Assembly (NCBI RefSeq): GCF_965363235.1
Contig: NC_134851.1
Span: 56,858,833 to 56,922,832 of the forward strand
Length of the DNA: 64,000 nt
Source: Mytilus galloprovincialis
Lineage: Eukaryota; Mollusca; Bivalvia; Mytilida; Mytilidae
Direction of reading: 5' to 3'
In this document: one piece after another, positions 23,641-37,300 of the stretch
How positions within the stretch are numbered: the stretch's first letter is position 1
Layout: the number at the start of each line of letters is the position of its first letter
Notes under the pieces: model-generated
Database searches by the model: none
What the model saw: only the letters and a program-made list of their open reading frames with translations
What the model was told of the DNA's origin: nothing
Made by a program: the position numbers and the translations under genes

Positions 23641-24142
23641 ATGTTGAAATCTGGTGGATAGTTACATGTTTTTCATTAGCAATCATACCAATACCTTAAA
23701 TTAAAAAAAAAAATTAAAAAAAAGTTTTGTTCATTTGTAAACTAATAAAAAAAGTTTGTATAAAAAAGTCAATAGGTGAAATTAAAAATTAAAAAATCAA
23801 AATAAGAATTTAAAGTCTTCAAAATACCAATGTTTGGTTTACAATTTTTAAACATCACTATAACGAGTACAAAAAAAAAACAATAATACAGAAAAAATAA
23901 AACAGAAATTTCTTAACAAATTTGACAGTGCAATATATTTTACCCCCAAAAAATTCAACCAAATTTGTTAAATAAACGTACAATCAACAACTGAATGTCA
24001 CTTAAACTCATTGCTGCCATGCATACATGTATTTCAGCTAAAAAGAATTGTATGTAAAAATTTGCATATTAACAGTAAGTTTATAGTTAAAAGTAAGCAT
24101 CATGACACAAAGATAAAACAAGAATGTGTCCCCAGTTCACAG

Positions 24143-24400
24143 ATGCCCCACTCGTACTATCATTTTCTATGTTCAGTGGACTATGAAATTGGTGTCAAAA
24201 CTCTTATTTGGCATTAAAATTAGAAAGATCATATCATAAGGAACATGTGTACTAAGTTTCAAGTTGATTGGACTTTAACTTCATCAAAAACTACCTTGAC
24301 CAAAAACTTTCACCTGAAGCGTCCGGATGCACGGACGAACGAACAAACAGAGGCACAGACCAGAAAACATAATGCCCCTCTACTATCGTAGGTGGGGCAT
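24143..24400. mobile_element. Small inverted-repeat element with atgccccac ends
   Basis: Begins atgccccactcg and ends gtaggtggggcat. Internal words such as gtactaagtttcaagttgat and taccttgaccaaaaactttc. About 258 bp, no ORF. Confidence 0.65.
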
Positions 24401-25236
24401 AAATACAAAGCATAACAAAATGATGCAATCATTAACAAATAGTTAAAACAATATTATAAACACTGATTGCATAGCAGTTCAATGATCATATATGGATAAA
24501 ATACAATGTCTTAACTCCAAAACTTTTGGAGTAGTCAAAATGTAAAATACAACAGTCAAAACAAATTCCTAAATGGAATGAAGTTAACATCCCCCCCCCC
24601 CCCCCTCTCAAAACAGGCAGTAAACTGTTTTTATGTACAGAAACAAAAGTTGCATCATACTATATTTAAAATATAACAAACCAAAGGTCAATCAGTAACC
24701 AAAGACAAATGTTTTATGGCAGAAAATGCCAGCTCTTATTGCAATAAAGCTTAAACCATATAGAAGGACTTGCTGGTCACCATAATTGATTTTAACATAT
24801 CAAATAAGAAATTTTACATTTCAGTGATTTTTTTTCAAGATTCTGTGATGGTATCAAACAATGAGTAAAATGATTGGCAAGGCTTTTGTGATTCAGACGC
24901 CCAAAATTAAATAAGAGGCTTTTGTTTCATTTTCGTAAAAAAACTGGTATAGAAAATTCTAGCTGAAAATATCCATTGCGCTAATTTTCATCTTTTATAA
25001 TATGACAGGATCCTAGTTTGAGATCGTTATTCTTTTTCCCTGCAAAACTTGAGTAAACATCATGTTTTAGCCATGTTGGTTGTAATTGATTTATAACAGT
25101 GTGTGATATTTTTATAGATCAATGAGACAGAACACAAATCTTACACATTCAAAAATACCCAATAATTTCTGTTTTTACAGTTACATTATCATTTTAGTTT
25201 TAAATTTATCCTTAATGATTTAAAATAAAATTAACA
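24401..25236 (-). other. NPHP3: Probable NPHP3 3' UTR and flank
   Basis: AT-rich sequence directly after the stop. I did not see a canonical AATAAA on the minus strand here, only TATAAA-type variants (around 25092, 25113 and 24993), so the poly(A) site is not fixed. A C-run of about 16 lies near 24591-24606. Confidence 0.4.
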
Positions 25237-25374
25237 TCAAGAATTCATCATATTTTTCAATGTAGATTCTCCACTAGAACTCTGTATAGATAATGCCTTG
25301 CCTCCATAAGTCGTCTCGTTCTCCTTAATTTCTGTTGCTTTCTTGTACAATTTGGCTGCAGCTTCAAAATCTTT
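25237..25374 (-). CDS. NPHP3: NPHP3 exon 29, C-terminus and stop (residues 1263-1307)
   Basis: [20 protein letters not shown] closes the last TPR, followed by a Ser-rich tail ([14 protein letters not shown]) like the family's LLGGKAPSRHSSSGD. The stop TGA is at 25239-25237. The tail is about 13 residues shorter than in human. Confidence 0.95.
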   Translation of the reverse strand, partial: KDFEAAAKLYKKATEIKENETTYGGKALSIQSSSGESTLKNMMNS

Positions 25375-28300
25375 CTATAAAAAAATAGGAAATAAATTGA
25401 ACATTTTTTCATAATTCTTATATGCTATGCATAATAAGGTTAGCAAGGGCTTACCACAAAAAGTTTAATAAAGATTCTGCGAAATTAATTTGGTTTACAG
25501 TATATACTGAAAAGCATTTTTCTGGAGTATCTTGATGTGACATGTGTAAATAAGACAAAAGAAATAAGTCTATAAGTGAGTGTTAAGGTAACCCTAACAC
25601 AGCAAGAAAATCAAGGAAAAAAATCTGTTAAACTTGTAGTAGGTAAAAAAGTACAAAATAATTGAGAATGTAACAGTCTAGAAAAATCATAAAGATGAGA
25701 CTTTTGTTTGTTTTATGTTTTGCCCGTAATTTTTTAGTTTTTGCAGTCAAATTTTAAGATATCTATAATAAATATTTACATAGTAAGATGGCAAAACAGC
25801 CAAACTTTCTTGTCTTTATATTATTTGTGCTTTCGTGTTGCTGTCAATTAACTGTTATAACTTTGTTGGCATTTCACACACTGTTTATCATTTTATCCTT
25901 ATATACTGTACCAGTACCAGAGAGTTGTGGTGTAGTGGTTAGTGCATCGGACTACTAACACAAAGGTTCCTGCTTTGATACCCGCTCCAGGGAGAACATT
26001 TCAGGGACTGAGTTTTTGGCTCTCCCTTGACACCATTTGCGAGAATGCTCTTGAGGAAACGATGATAGTCCATCGGAAGGGGACGATAAATGGCTGACCC
26101 ATGTTAAGAGAGAGCCATATCTCTTGCATGTAAAAACCCCCTTGTAGATTTTGAAAAAGAACAGGCTAATGCTGCTACAAGGCAGCACTCACACCCGCAA
26201 AGTGGAAAGGAATTATAAATTGCAATAACTTGTTTCCCAATCCACTATAAATAAATATGTTTAAACTAAACTTTCATACCAGTTCATATTTCATAACGGC
26301 CAGATTGCGTAGAGTTTCTGCCACACGAGGATGCTGAGGTCCCAGACTTTCATCGTAAATCTTTAATGCCCTCTCATACATTGGCTCAGCGTCTGCATAT
26401 TTGTTCTACAATATATAAGTAATATCATTGGTTTCTATTCAGGACATTCCCTAGTAATGTTAAAAATAAAATAATTACATTACATATATATATTTTATTT
26501 TGATGGGCTAACATCAAGCTCGGGTCATTCTAATATCAACCTTCATTTCTAACTGATATGGAACATTCATGATGACACGAGCTTCCACAATAAAGTGCAC
26601 AGGTAAATAAAATAAAAACTTGATAGTACTTGTGTTTTCAAAAAAATGTAATTATAAGTATTGAAAGTTTTTTTAAATAATTTTATAGGGTTGTAAAAGC
26701 ATATACATTTTTTTTAATGAAGTGCTTCCATGCTTCATACACAATGAACTTCGGTCAATGCTTTAAATAAATTTACAAAAAGAAGCATTCAATTCTTATA
26801 TAATTTTCAGAAACAAACATTTGTTTTTTTCAGCAAAGTTGTTAAAGCAAATAAAATATGAGTATTATCTATCTAAATTAAATCTGTACTATCAAATTGA
26901 TAAAATGATTTACATTCCATTGAGTTAACACATAAAAAATTAAAAAATTTCTCCTTTAGAATAATTTTCTGTGAAATTTACATTTGTTAAAGGCCAATAA
27001 AGTGTATATATATACAGATACGCTATATTATAACATTAGTTTGGCAGGTTTAATTATCATAAAATTTTGACAAATAATTTACTCAGACCCTTCGACACAA
27101 ATTTCAAAAAAACTTGAACCATGCACTTTATCTGAAAATTTCATTGCAGTTTGACAAACACTAAGTTGGATCATTGAGAAGCTTTATATTTCCTTAACAA
27201 TAGAATGTGATTGAAACATTCAGCTGATTTTTAGAGTTATCTCTCTGTAAATACCAGCTAAATGTAAAATACCAACCTGTTGAGAATATAATACAGCTAG
27301 GTTTACTAATGCCGTTGCTACAGAAGGGTGATATGTTCCAAATGTTTTCTCCCTGATTTCTACAGCTTGTTTGTATAAGGGTAATGCCTGATCAAATTTA
27401 CCCTGTAAATAATGACATGTAACATTATCATATATTTAATATTATTTTGTTCATGTTTCTGACATAAACATGAAACACCTTTAAAATAGCGAAATATCTA
27501 TCAAACTTTTTAGGCAATGTCAAGCTCATTGTGTTTCTTGTTTCCTGTTTTAATATATCTATAGTGAGGGGGGATAGGACCTTTGTCGGGACTCCGGGAT
27601 CGGGTGTTTTTAAGCTCTGGATTTCGGGATTGACCCTTTTGGGATCCGGGAATTCTTTCTTCGAATTTCGGGACATCGGGATTTCGTGTTTTTTAAGCCC
27701 GGGATTTCGGGATGTCGTGTTTTTAAGCCCAGGATTTCGGGATCAGGACCCCTCCTACCCTCCCTCTATAGTTGATGTGTGGAATAAACATGTGAAAATA
27801 ACAATGAGAAAAATTCCAAACTAAAAATATGTCACAATTTGGCAATTTTCATATCATGCGCAATATTATTATTGAAATGATACTGTGAAAATTGAAGTTT
27901 CATAGAGTTGTAGGGTCACAGATTCTAGCTTTAAATTCAAATATGCCATAAGTTTACAGTTTGTTCCTGTTTTTGGTCTATGTTGTGTATATAGACTAAG
28001 GTTTTTTGCCATTATAAGTGATTTAAATTACCAGTTGTTACAATATGGTTGATTGCTTTTTGACGCAGCTCACATATTTGGAATGTAAACTTACAGTCAT
28101 AAGGATGACAATTTATCAATCTTCATATCTTTGATAATTTTGACATTGGACATTGAGGATACACACGAACATACAAAAGTGATAATATCCTTAACATTTT
28201 GTTTACCTGTTTCCTATACAGCAGTGCTAAATGGTTGATAATGGAGGCTACACTCTCATGGTTGGTACTTAAATACTGAAAATAAAAAATAAACTTAATT

Positions 28301-31300
28301 GCAGAACAAATAATTGAGGTGATACTTACTTTATTATATTTTTGTTCTTAAATATTGAACATTTAAATGACTGATAATTTCAAGTGAATCTAAATTTTGT
28401 AACTGTTCAAAGAAAAAATATTGTTTATTTCTTTTCAACTCAAACTTTCACATCCTTATAAGATAAATTGGCATTTCAGTTATACATTTATACTAGTAAA
28501 AGCAAAAATCAATTTCAATGGATTTCCATTAATTTAAATGAATGTTTTCTGTAGGCTTTTATGCAGACTTTGGGAAAACCAAGAAATCAAATATTCATGA
28601 AAATACAAAAAAATGAATCCACAATAGCTGTTTGTGTGGTCAGGAGTTGTTTCAACATTTTGAATCTCCTTAAAAATCTGTACATTTGTTTCTAATAAGT
28701 GATGCTTAGTACCAAATGTTTTGGTATTCTTTATTTTTTTATTTGTTACCTACCTTAGTTTTTATATCAAGAGCCCTTTCATACAGAGGTTCTGCTTTAT
28801 TGAACTGTTTCCTGTCATTATATAAAGCAGCCAGATTATTCAGAGACTGAGCCAAGTCTAAATGATCTGGTCCCAACGTGCTCTCTCTCATTTCCAAAGC
28901 TCTCTTGAAAAAAGATTCAGCAGTTCTAAAAAGAAAAATAACAATGATTTATACTTTATTTGTCATGAATTCTTTTATTTTTGGTTAACTACAAAGCTAC
29001 AGCCATTATTAATATATCCAGGTGCTCTAGAATTACTTTGATCCCCTTACAGCATTATCGTTGGCTTTAATTTATCTTAATATTTTTATCTTTCATGGAA
29101 TTCATTACACTACAGTTTATGTGGATTTTATCATCTCTATTGATCCATCGTTTGATATATATCTACTTTAAACTTTCTATTTCTTTTCTTACCATCATTA
29201 GAATTGAACCAAGTACAAATTGGAAAAAGAAGTAAAGCTTTTGAATCTATAATATCTGAATAAATCTATAGTTAAATTTTAGTTGAGAGAAATGGTCTGC
29301 TTGCAAAAGTTAGATCAAATATTTTGGGGTTTTCAGTGTATTCATATGCATGCGATGAGTCATTGACCCTCTCCCTTTTTTTTTTTTTTTAGAAAATCCT
29401 TGATATGTCACTGGTATATATGCTGTAATGGAAACTATGTGGAGAGAATAAACACATATATCTTACTCAAAGTCATTCTGTAGATAATATAAGACCCCAA
29501 GTTCATTGAGTATTCTGGCATTGTCAGGAGAATCTGGTCCTAGAGCTAACTCCTCCAGCTGTAGAGCTCGTCTCTGGACTACGGTCTTAGCTTGGGTTTG
29601 CTGAAATATACAGAATTAAAATAACCAAAAAAAACATAATGAAAAAAATTTTATTTCCATCAGTATAAATTGCCCAAGTGTAAAAAGCAAAATCGTGGCT
29701 GTATGAAAAACAATTGTATGTTCGACCTTTTCCAGAGGATGAAATTGTAAATATATTTGAAATCAATTAAGTTACCCATTCCTTTCATTTAACCCTTCAA
29801 AATTGTCCTCATGCCTATAGAGATTTTAAATTGTTTATGCATAGTTATATTGTAATTATATTTATTACAGATTATTTTTTAGCCAATATTGATACTCAAA
29901 ACATAACCCATCAAAAATTTCTCAGATTGATTCCATTCATATATTTTAATAATGATATAAAACTTGAAAAGTTACCATAGGTGTGACTTTAGGAGATTTT
30001 TGTTTCTTTCTGATGTTCACAGATCTTTTCTTTAGAGGATCAGCTTGGTCATGCCTGAAATACAATAATTCAAAATAGTTTTTTTTTATCTTTATCTTTT
30101 ATTGTTGAAATACATTAACTTGAAATAGTTTCTAGTTTGGCACAAGTTCCAAAACTTGCTGTTATTATGCAATAATGTATCACTCATTTCTTTAAATACC
30201 TTTTTTTTTGGCATTTTAATGCCATACATGAAGTAAATCAATAGTTCTTTTCAATAAAACTGTGACCTCATTTATTTTCATGCTTACCATTTTTTTTGTT
30301 TAAAGGAAAATTTAAATTTCACTGAAACTTGCAATCAATTTCATGCATGTTTTTAACAAATTCTGCAAACCATACAGAATAAGTGCCCTATTAATTATTT
30401 AATCCACAGAAATAGCAGGAGATAACAGCGGCCATTATTTTATTTGTAAAATCCTGATCCCGAATTTTAATTAGTTTTTACCTGTCCTGTCTCTGATATA
30501 ACTGAGCTAGAGCCTCCAGTTCAGTAGCCACCAGTGGATGATCCATACCATACTCATTCTCATACAGAGCCAGAGCTTGTTTATAAAAGTCTTCAGCTGT
30601 GGAGAATTTACCCCATTGTGCATAGAGTCCTGCTAGTATATGATGTGTCCTAGCTACTATTGGATGATCTGGGTGTAGGGTGGTCTCCCTTATTTCAAGA
30701 GCCTTCTGCAATGCTGATACTGCCTGAAATGCAGAAAAACGATTTTATGGTTAAATCTGTCACAAGATCCATGAAAATTCCAATCAACCAGTATTTGCCA
30801 GTATTGACTACTTGACGAATATTTACAGGGAAGATTAATATCAGTGTTAAATACTGGGGGAGGTATACTGAACCATCTTGCCTTCTCTACAAGCACCTAA
30901 AATAGATTTGGATAGAAATTCTACCTAAGAACAAGAATTTAGAGACGCCCCAGCCAGGGTGTGAAATTATGGTTTGTATACTTCCGTTGATTACATATAT
31001 GCAAAGCTATCATATTAAAGCTAAGTATATGATAATTAACTTTATTTACCTGATTGAGTTGACCTAGATCTTTTAAGAAATGCCCTAATGAATCATAAAG
31101 GTCTGCTATTCTCTCCAAGGTAATCAGTCCACCATACTGGCCAACCACTGCAAAATAAAAACATTAAATGGATAATACTTTCATACGATTTCAAAATATT
31201 CTCTGGGTTGTATCAATTGTACTTTTTTAGATCTAAGTACGAAAAATATCTTCTTAAATATAGTGCAGTGTTCTCCCCAGGATTTTTGGATAGCGCTGTG

Positions 31301-34300
31301 GTAAGCGCGTAATTTTTCGACAATTCTCAGTAACTGTGTTGCAGCATGCAGTTCGTGTATAATTGATTTGTTATGTTTTTTTCTTATATTATGCTTTTGC
31401 TGTTTTTTATTGTAAGGATGTCCTCCTCATCATGCCAGGCCTGGGGCCATTACATTGCAATGTAATGCATTACATTACAATTACTTTGTGATTCTTCCAT
31501 TACAATTACAATTACAATTACATGTTTTCTCACATGTAATGCATTACATTACAATTACTTTGCCTGTGTAATGCATTACATTACACATTACTTTTTCAAT
31601 ATAAAATCTAAAAACATTTCAAAAAACAGATTTTTAGGTTAATCAATATGTCCATTGAACTTAATTATCATAAGAGGTTCAAAAGTGATGTCATTAAGAG
31701 AACAGCGATCAGTTCTGTACACCTTTCTGGCAATACTAAAAAGCCTATCTACAGCAGCTGATGTGTGTGAAATGGCTAAATACTTGATAGCTGTATTAGT
31801 CAAAGAAGAAAGGCACACTGAATTTGACTTCCATCATTCCAGTGCATTGATTGAAATTTCTTCACATGGCTCAGACAAGTAGATGTCAACATCATGTACT
31901 GCACCATACCTGTGTCTATACTCTTTGATGGAGTAGTAGGAGGCATGAAACTGGAAAAGTCACTTTTAAGATTCTTAGGTGGTGGTAAAAAATAAATAAA
32001 TTATCATATAATTTTGTTTCTTACATTGATCACTTAATCATTAAGACATCATTAAGGGATTTCAAAGGAATATAATAAATGCTCATGGAAGTTACCCGTT
32101 TGTTTGTTAAATATTATGTACATGTTATTGTCTGGATATAGAAGAAGTCTTTTTCTCTCCATTTTAATTCATATAATCCTCATATTATCTGTGTATAAAA
32201 CCAAAGGAGAAGTCTTTTTCCATGATGGGTCTATATCAGACTGCCTATGTGAAGATTTCTTAGCACTAACAGGTGATGTTGCATAGCATACTGCAGAATA
32301 TGTAGGACCAACAATAAATTCATTGTCAGCTTCTGTGTTTGCTTTTGTTACCCACTATAGCAGTGTACTGTTAACCTTACGACGTTTGACAGGAATTGAC
32401 ATTTTTTTAGCAAAATGATTTCTCATTTTTCTAACCTTAAAGTTTTATAATATATATTAAAATAGCTTCATTCAAGCTGGACATCGAGAAAGTGAATTTC
32501 TCAAGTCGTATCAGCTTGGGGTTTGTTTTTCTAATCATATCCTCTCAATTGTTTTCAAATGGTAAAATTCATTACTGAGGAATTGCTGACTAAACAATTA
32601 TCTGTTCGAATAGGTGATAATTAATACTTCAAAAACTTGCTCATTTTCGGGTTCGTATGGATAATAAACCCGGCAAATTGTAACAAACCCTGGTGTTTGA
32701 TCGATTTTAAAATCATCATTTGTTCAAAGTTCGTAAAACAAGTTTGTGAGTTTCGTCTGAAATGCGGTCAATATATTTCATCTCATTCCATTTATATACG
32801 CCTCTATATATTCTTTAAATTAGACAATAGATGTCAATGTTGAAATCTTTGTTTATTTTTATCTTTCAAAGTCGCCATTTTGTAAAATTATTTATTAGAC
32901 TGGTCCCGGGTAGTTACTTAATACAACGGAAATAATTCATTCAGAAGACAGCAGGGAACTGTAATAGCACTGAAAAGCGCAGCGCTAAAACGGCCTGGAG
33001 AGAACACTTTAGTGGATTCATTATAATTTGCAGGATACCATTATTTATGAATTTCTTTGAACAGTTTAAATTCACGTTCAATGGTGTACAAATTTTCTAC
33101 ATTTTTGTTTGTAGAAATTTTTAAAAACCACAAAATCAACAAGTGAAACTGCGAGCTACTGCTCACTGATGATACCCCCGCCGCAAGTGGATAATATTAA
33201 TAGTGTAAAAATATGCAAGTGTTCGGTAAACAGGAAGTTGTCGAGTGATGAATCTGAAAACGCATCACACGGTATAGCTCACTTATAAAAATCCTGAAAC
33301 CAAATTTCAAAAATCCTTGTATTGTAGTTCCTGAGAAAAATGTGACGAAAATTTTTTAACTTGGTTATCATGTGTAAAATCATACAAGTGTTCGGTAAAC
33401 AGGAAGTTGTCGAGTGATGAATCTGAAAACACATCACACGGTATAGCTGACTTATATAAATCCTGAAACCAAATTTCAGAAATCCTTGTATTGTAGTTCC
33501 TGAGAAAAATGTGACGAAAATTTTCAACTTGGCTATCATGTGTAAAATCATACAAGTGTTCGGTAAACAGGAAGTTGTCGAGTGATGAATCTGAAAACGC
33601 ATCACACGGTATAGCTGACTTATATAAATCCTGAAACCAAATTTCAGAAATCCTTGTATTGTAGTTCCTGAGAAAAATGTGACGAAAATTTTCAACTTGG
33701 CTATCATGTGTAAAATCAGACAAGTGTTCGGTAAACAGGAAGTTGTCAAGTGATGAATCTGAAAACACATCACATGGTATGGCTGACATATATAAATGTT
33801 GATACCAAATTACAGAAAGGGTGGATGTGTAGTTCCTGAGAAAAATGTGACGAAAGTTTCATGGGACGGACTGACTGACGGACAGACTGACAGACAGAGG
33901 TAAAACAGTATACCCCCCCCCCCTTTTTTTTAAAGCGGGGGTATAATTATCCATGAAACCAAAATTTATCCACAATCCACATAGATAACTGAAACCACAT
34001 ATTAAGTCAAATCAACAGGAACTTACATTCTTCCATTTTCCTTGTAGCATTGAAGTAGAGTTGTGCCATGGTGTTTTTATCTGCTGCTACAAACTGCCAG
34101 TAAGATAAAATCTCTGGACATCTCCCTCTGAAAAATACATGAAAATGAATAAAATATTATGTAAATCTACCTATGGAAAAACATTTATTGCAGACAATTG
34201 AAAGTAAGCATACACAAGATAAATAGGATCTTCTGATTACATGATAAAAGTTAAAATTTTCTCTGAAAATTTATATTTCCTTTTCAGATTTTCTTTCTTT

Positions 34301-37300
34301 TTCCAAAAAATCTGTTCTTGTCCTGAACACTATTAAAAATATTTGCCACTGGACATTATCCTTTGAAAGTCATATAATGTACATCTTGTTTCATACATAC
34401 CTTGAATACAACCTTTGGAATACACATAGATTCAGTAAACATTGCTGTAATTCCTCTTTTTCTTGTGTTTGTCTCAGTAACCATGGCAACTCATCAGAAA
34501 CTCTACAAGATGTCTTCCCTGGACTACAATAAATTTTAATATTTTTTCATGGATGGTTGAAAGTAACTATAACCCAACTTATTTTCGCGGATGCTCTTTT
34601 TCCCATTAAGTCTTTTCATGGCAAATTTGAGGCTATTTAAGTTTGCGATTTTCAAATTTACTTGATGTAATTCAATAAGAAAAGACCCAAGTTTTACAAG
34701 TTGTCGATTTATATTCGCCCTATTTTTCTACTTGGGAATGTTTGGGAAAATAAATCGCTCCCAAAAAGGTGTTGGTTTACAGTATCCAATTTTATGAGAA
34801 TGAAATGAATACATAAAAGATTTTTATACATGCCTGTTTTTTGGAGCAAAAACAAAAGAAAGACTGTACTAAGATAATTTATTTTCAATTTTATTTCAAT
34901 ATTTGTACCATTTCTAAATTTAAGTTGAGTTTACTATATTTGCCCCCTTCTGTGTGTCAAAGGCTGACCGTTGCCTAATTGCTAGCATCTACTTTTTGAA
35001 ACATTGGTAATCAAACCACATCTCCTTATTTTTATATTAGTGAGTATCTCTTTTATTCATTAAGCAGGTGCAAAAAAAAAAATTTTTTTTTTTTTATATA
35101 TGTGTACATATTTGATTTCTTTATTCTTACCTTAAGGAATTTGAAAAATATTGAATTAGATTTTGTCTGTATTGTGGAATTAGCTTGGCCTCCTCTTTAC
35201 CAAAACAATATTCAAGTGCTGCCTTCTCCATCTGAAAGAAATTAAAAATAATTATCATTGAAAATACATGTTTTACAACATAATCTGTCAATATTTAGCC
35301 TACTTTGATCGACAAGTGGTTTAACACCACTTTCACAACTGTTGTGCTTTTTGTGGTAGTCAAGTGTTTTTTTGCAGAGTAAATCAGAGAAAACCAAGAT
35401 GTTTGGAAGGAAAACTGGAAATACTAATCAATAAGAATAATTTGTTGAAATTGGTCTCACAACTCAGTGTTGATTGGAAGGTTTGATACAGTAGTTCGAC
35501 TACTTATACTTCTTGGCTACCAATACCACACTGTCTTAGAGAGAAAATTGTTACTTAAAATTAATTTGGACACATGTATAACTGATTTTACCTGCTGATG
35601 TGCAAACATGAGTAGTCCTCCTTGGTACTTTATTATAAGATGATGAAAGAGAATTTCTGTGAACAGTGTCAGGAAATTAGATGACAAATTTGGCATCAGA
35701 TCCAGTAACTCGCTTTCTCTTAATCCACAGCGACTCACATATATAAATCTTAATATCTGAAACAGAGCAAATGTCTTAAAACATTTGGATAAACTATATT
35801 TAGCCTTGGTCAAAGGTTATAGGAATATAGGAAACTGCAAATTCAGAAAAGTCTGTATTCACATACAATATACGGTATGAGTCTTAGAAACTTTGTACGT
35901 GCAAGATTTACAAAGCCCTTCAACCGTTTTATTCGGATTACAAAAAATTGGCCAATAACTCCACAATTATTTTGTCATATCTATGCACTATAAGAAGTAA
36001 GAAAGTATATTGAATTCATACATGTATTAAATGAAACTATTATATACCTTTTCTGTTTTTTAAGGCTGATCAATTTTGTTAAATTAACAAGAGAAATTTT
36101 AACATGATGTGAATGCTCACTTAGCATTATAAAGGAAAGAAATTAAATCTTAAAATTATAATGTAATTATTGGTTAAAACTAGTGTTGTCAAATTGTACA
36201 CTTTTGCCTAACCGGTTACTGGGATAATGTTCGACCAATTAACCGGTTAACTGGTAGTTAAAGTTGATGTTTAAAGGCCTTATCTAAAGTAACCTACAAA
36301 TAGATATAAGAAGATGTGGTATGAGTGTCAATATCATGTGACAACCTCCCAACAAAGTCATAAAGTTACGTTTTTATTATAAGATGAATTGAAGAAAGTC
36401 TATAAGTCTTATAAGGCTTGTCTTAGAGGATTCTCGGCGAAGTTTGACTTTTCATAATCAATGCACCGTATCAACTATAGTGTTTGTACTAACTTAAGAT
36501 TGAAAAATTAAAAAAAAAAACTTTCGTAGAATTGAATATGTCTGAAACCGATGATTGTTACATTTTTTTTAGTGTTTCAATTTGAACTGATTAAGAATGT
36601 TACTCGTACTATAAAGAATACATTGAGTACATTAACATTGGTTTGAATTTTGCAATTTTTGAGTTAGCATTTCGGTTGAAGTATGACAAAGCCTTTCACG
36701 ATGGAGGTTACACATTCAGATTTAGGTCTACACAGTATTAGATCAAAAATGAAATAATGAAGTACATTGTAAAATTTAATCTTATTACTGATTTAAAGTT
36801 ACTGTTAAACATGTTAAAAAAACATGTATACTAATTATGTTTCCTTAAAATCTTGCCCCGAGCTGATAGACAAGTTCTAATTAATTTTATGTTATTTGAT
36901 TAACAATAGCAATCAATGTAATGGATAATTGGTCTGTCAAATTAATTACCACGACAATAATTTTTAGAAAAAACATAACTTTTTAATGATTTCAATCCAA
37001 ATTTATATCAAATCTATTAAAATTGAAAAAAAGTCCGGTTAACCGGTTAGTGATTTGGTTTTTCGGTATTCGGTCGTTCGAACGGTTAACCGGTTGACAA
37101 CACTAGTTAAATCCTTTAAATTTTACTTTTGGTTAAGATGTATTGTAGGGATGTTGACTTTTTTTTTATCCTTCCCATTATCAAATTGGTGTGAACTAAC
37201 CTTTTTGCACCAATAAGGCTTAAAGCAAACACCAATAAATCACATATGATTTAAAGGGGAGCATGACCCTTCTAAAGCAATGGCGTTAACACCTAAAACG

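Noticed and set aside
25918..25990. Possible tRNA gene
   Set aside because: The A box is good but the B box is degraded and no cloverleaf forms. The sequence runs into a SINE body.
33279..33789. Two overlapping minus-strand open frames of about 160 codons with internal repeats, also at 55815-56279
   Set aside because: They arise from a tandem unit that happens to lack stops in two frames. There is no start context, no domain, and the unit is part of a mobile repeat.
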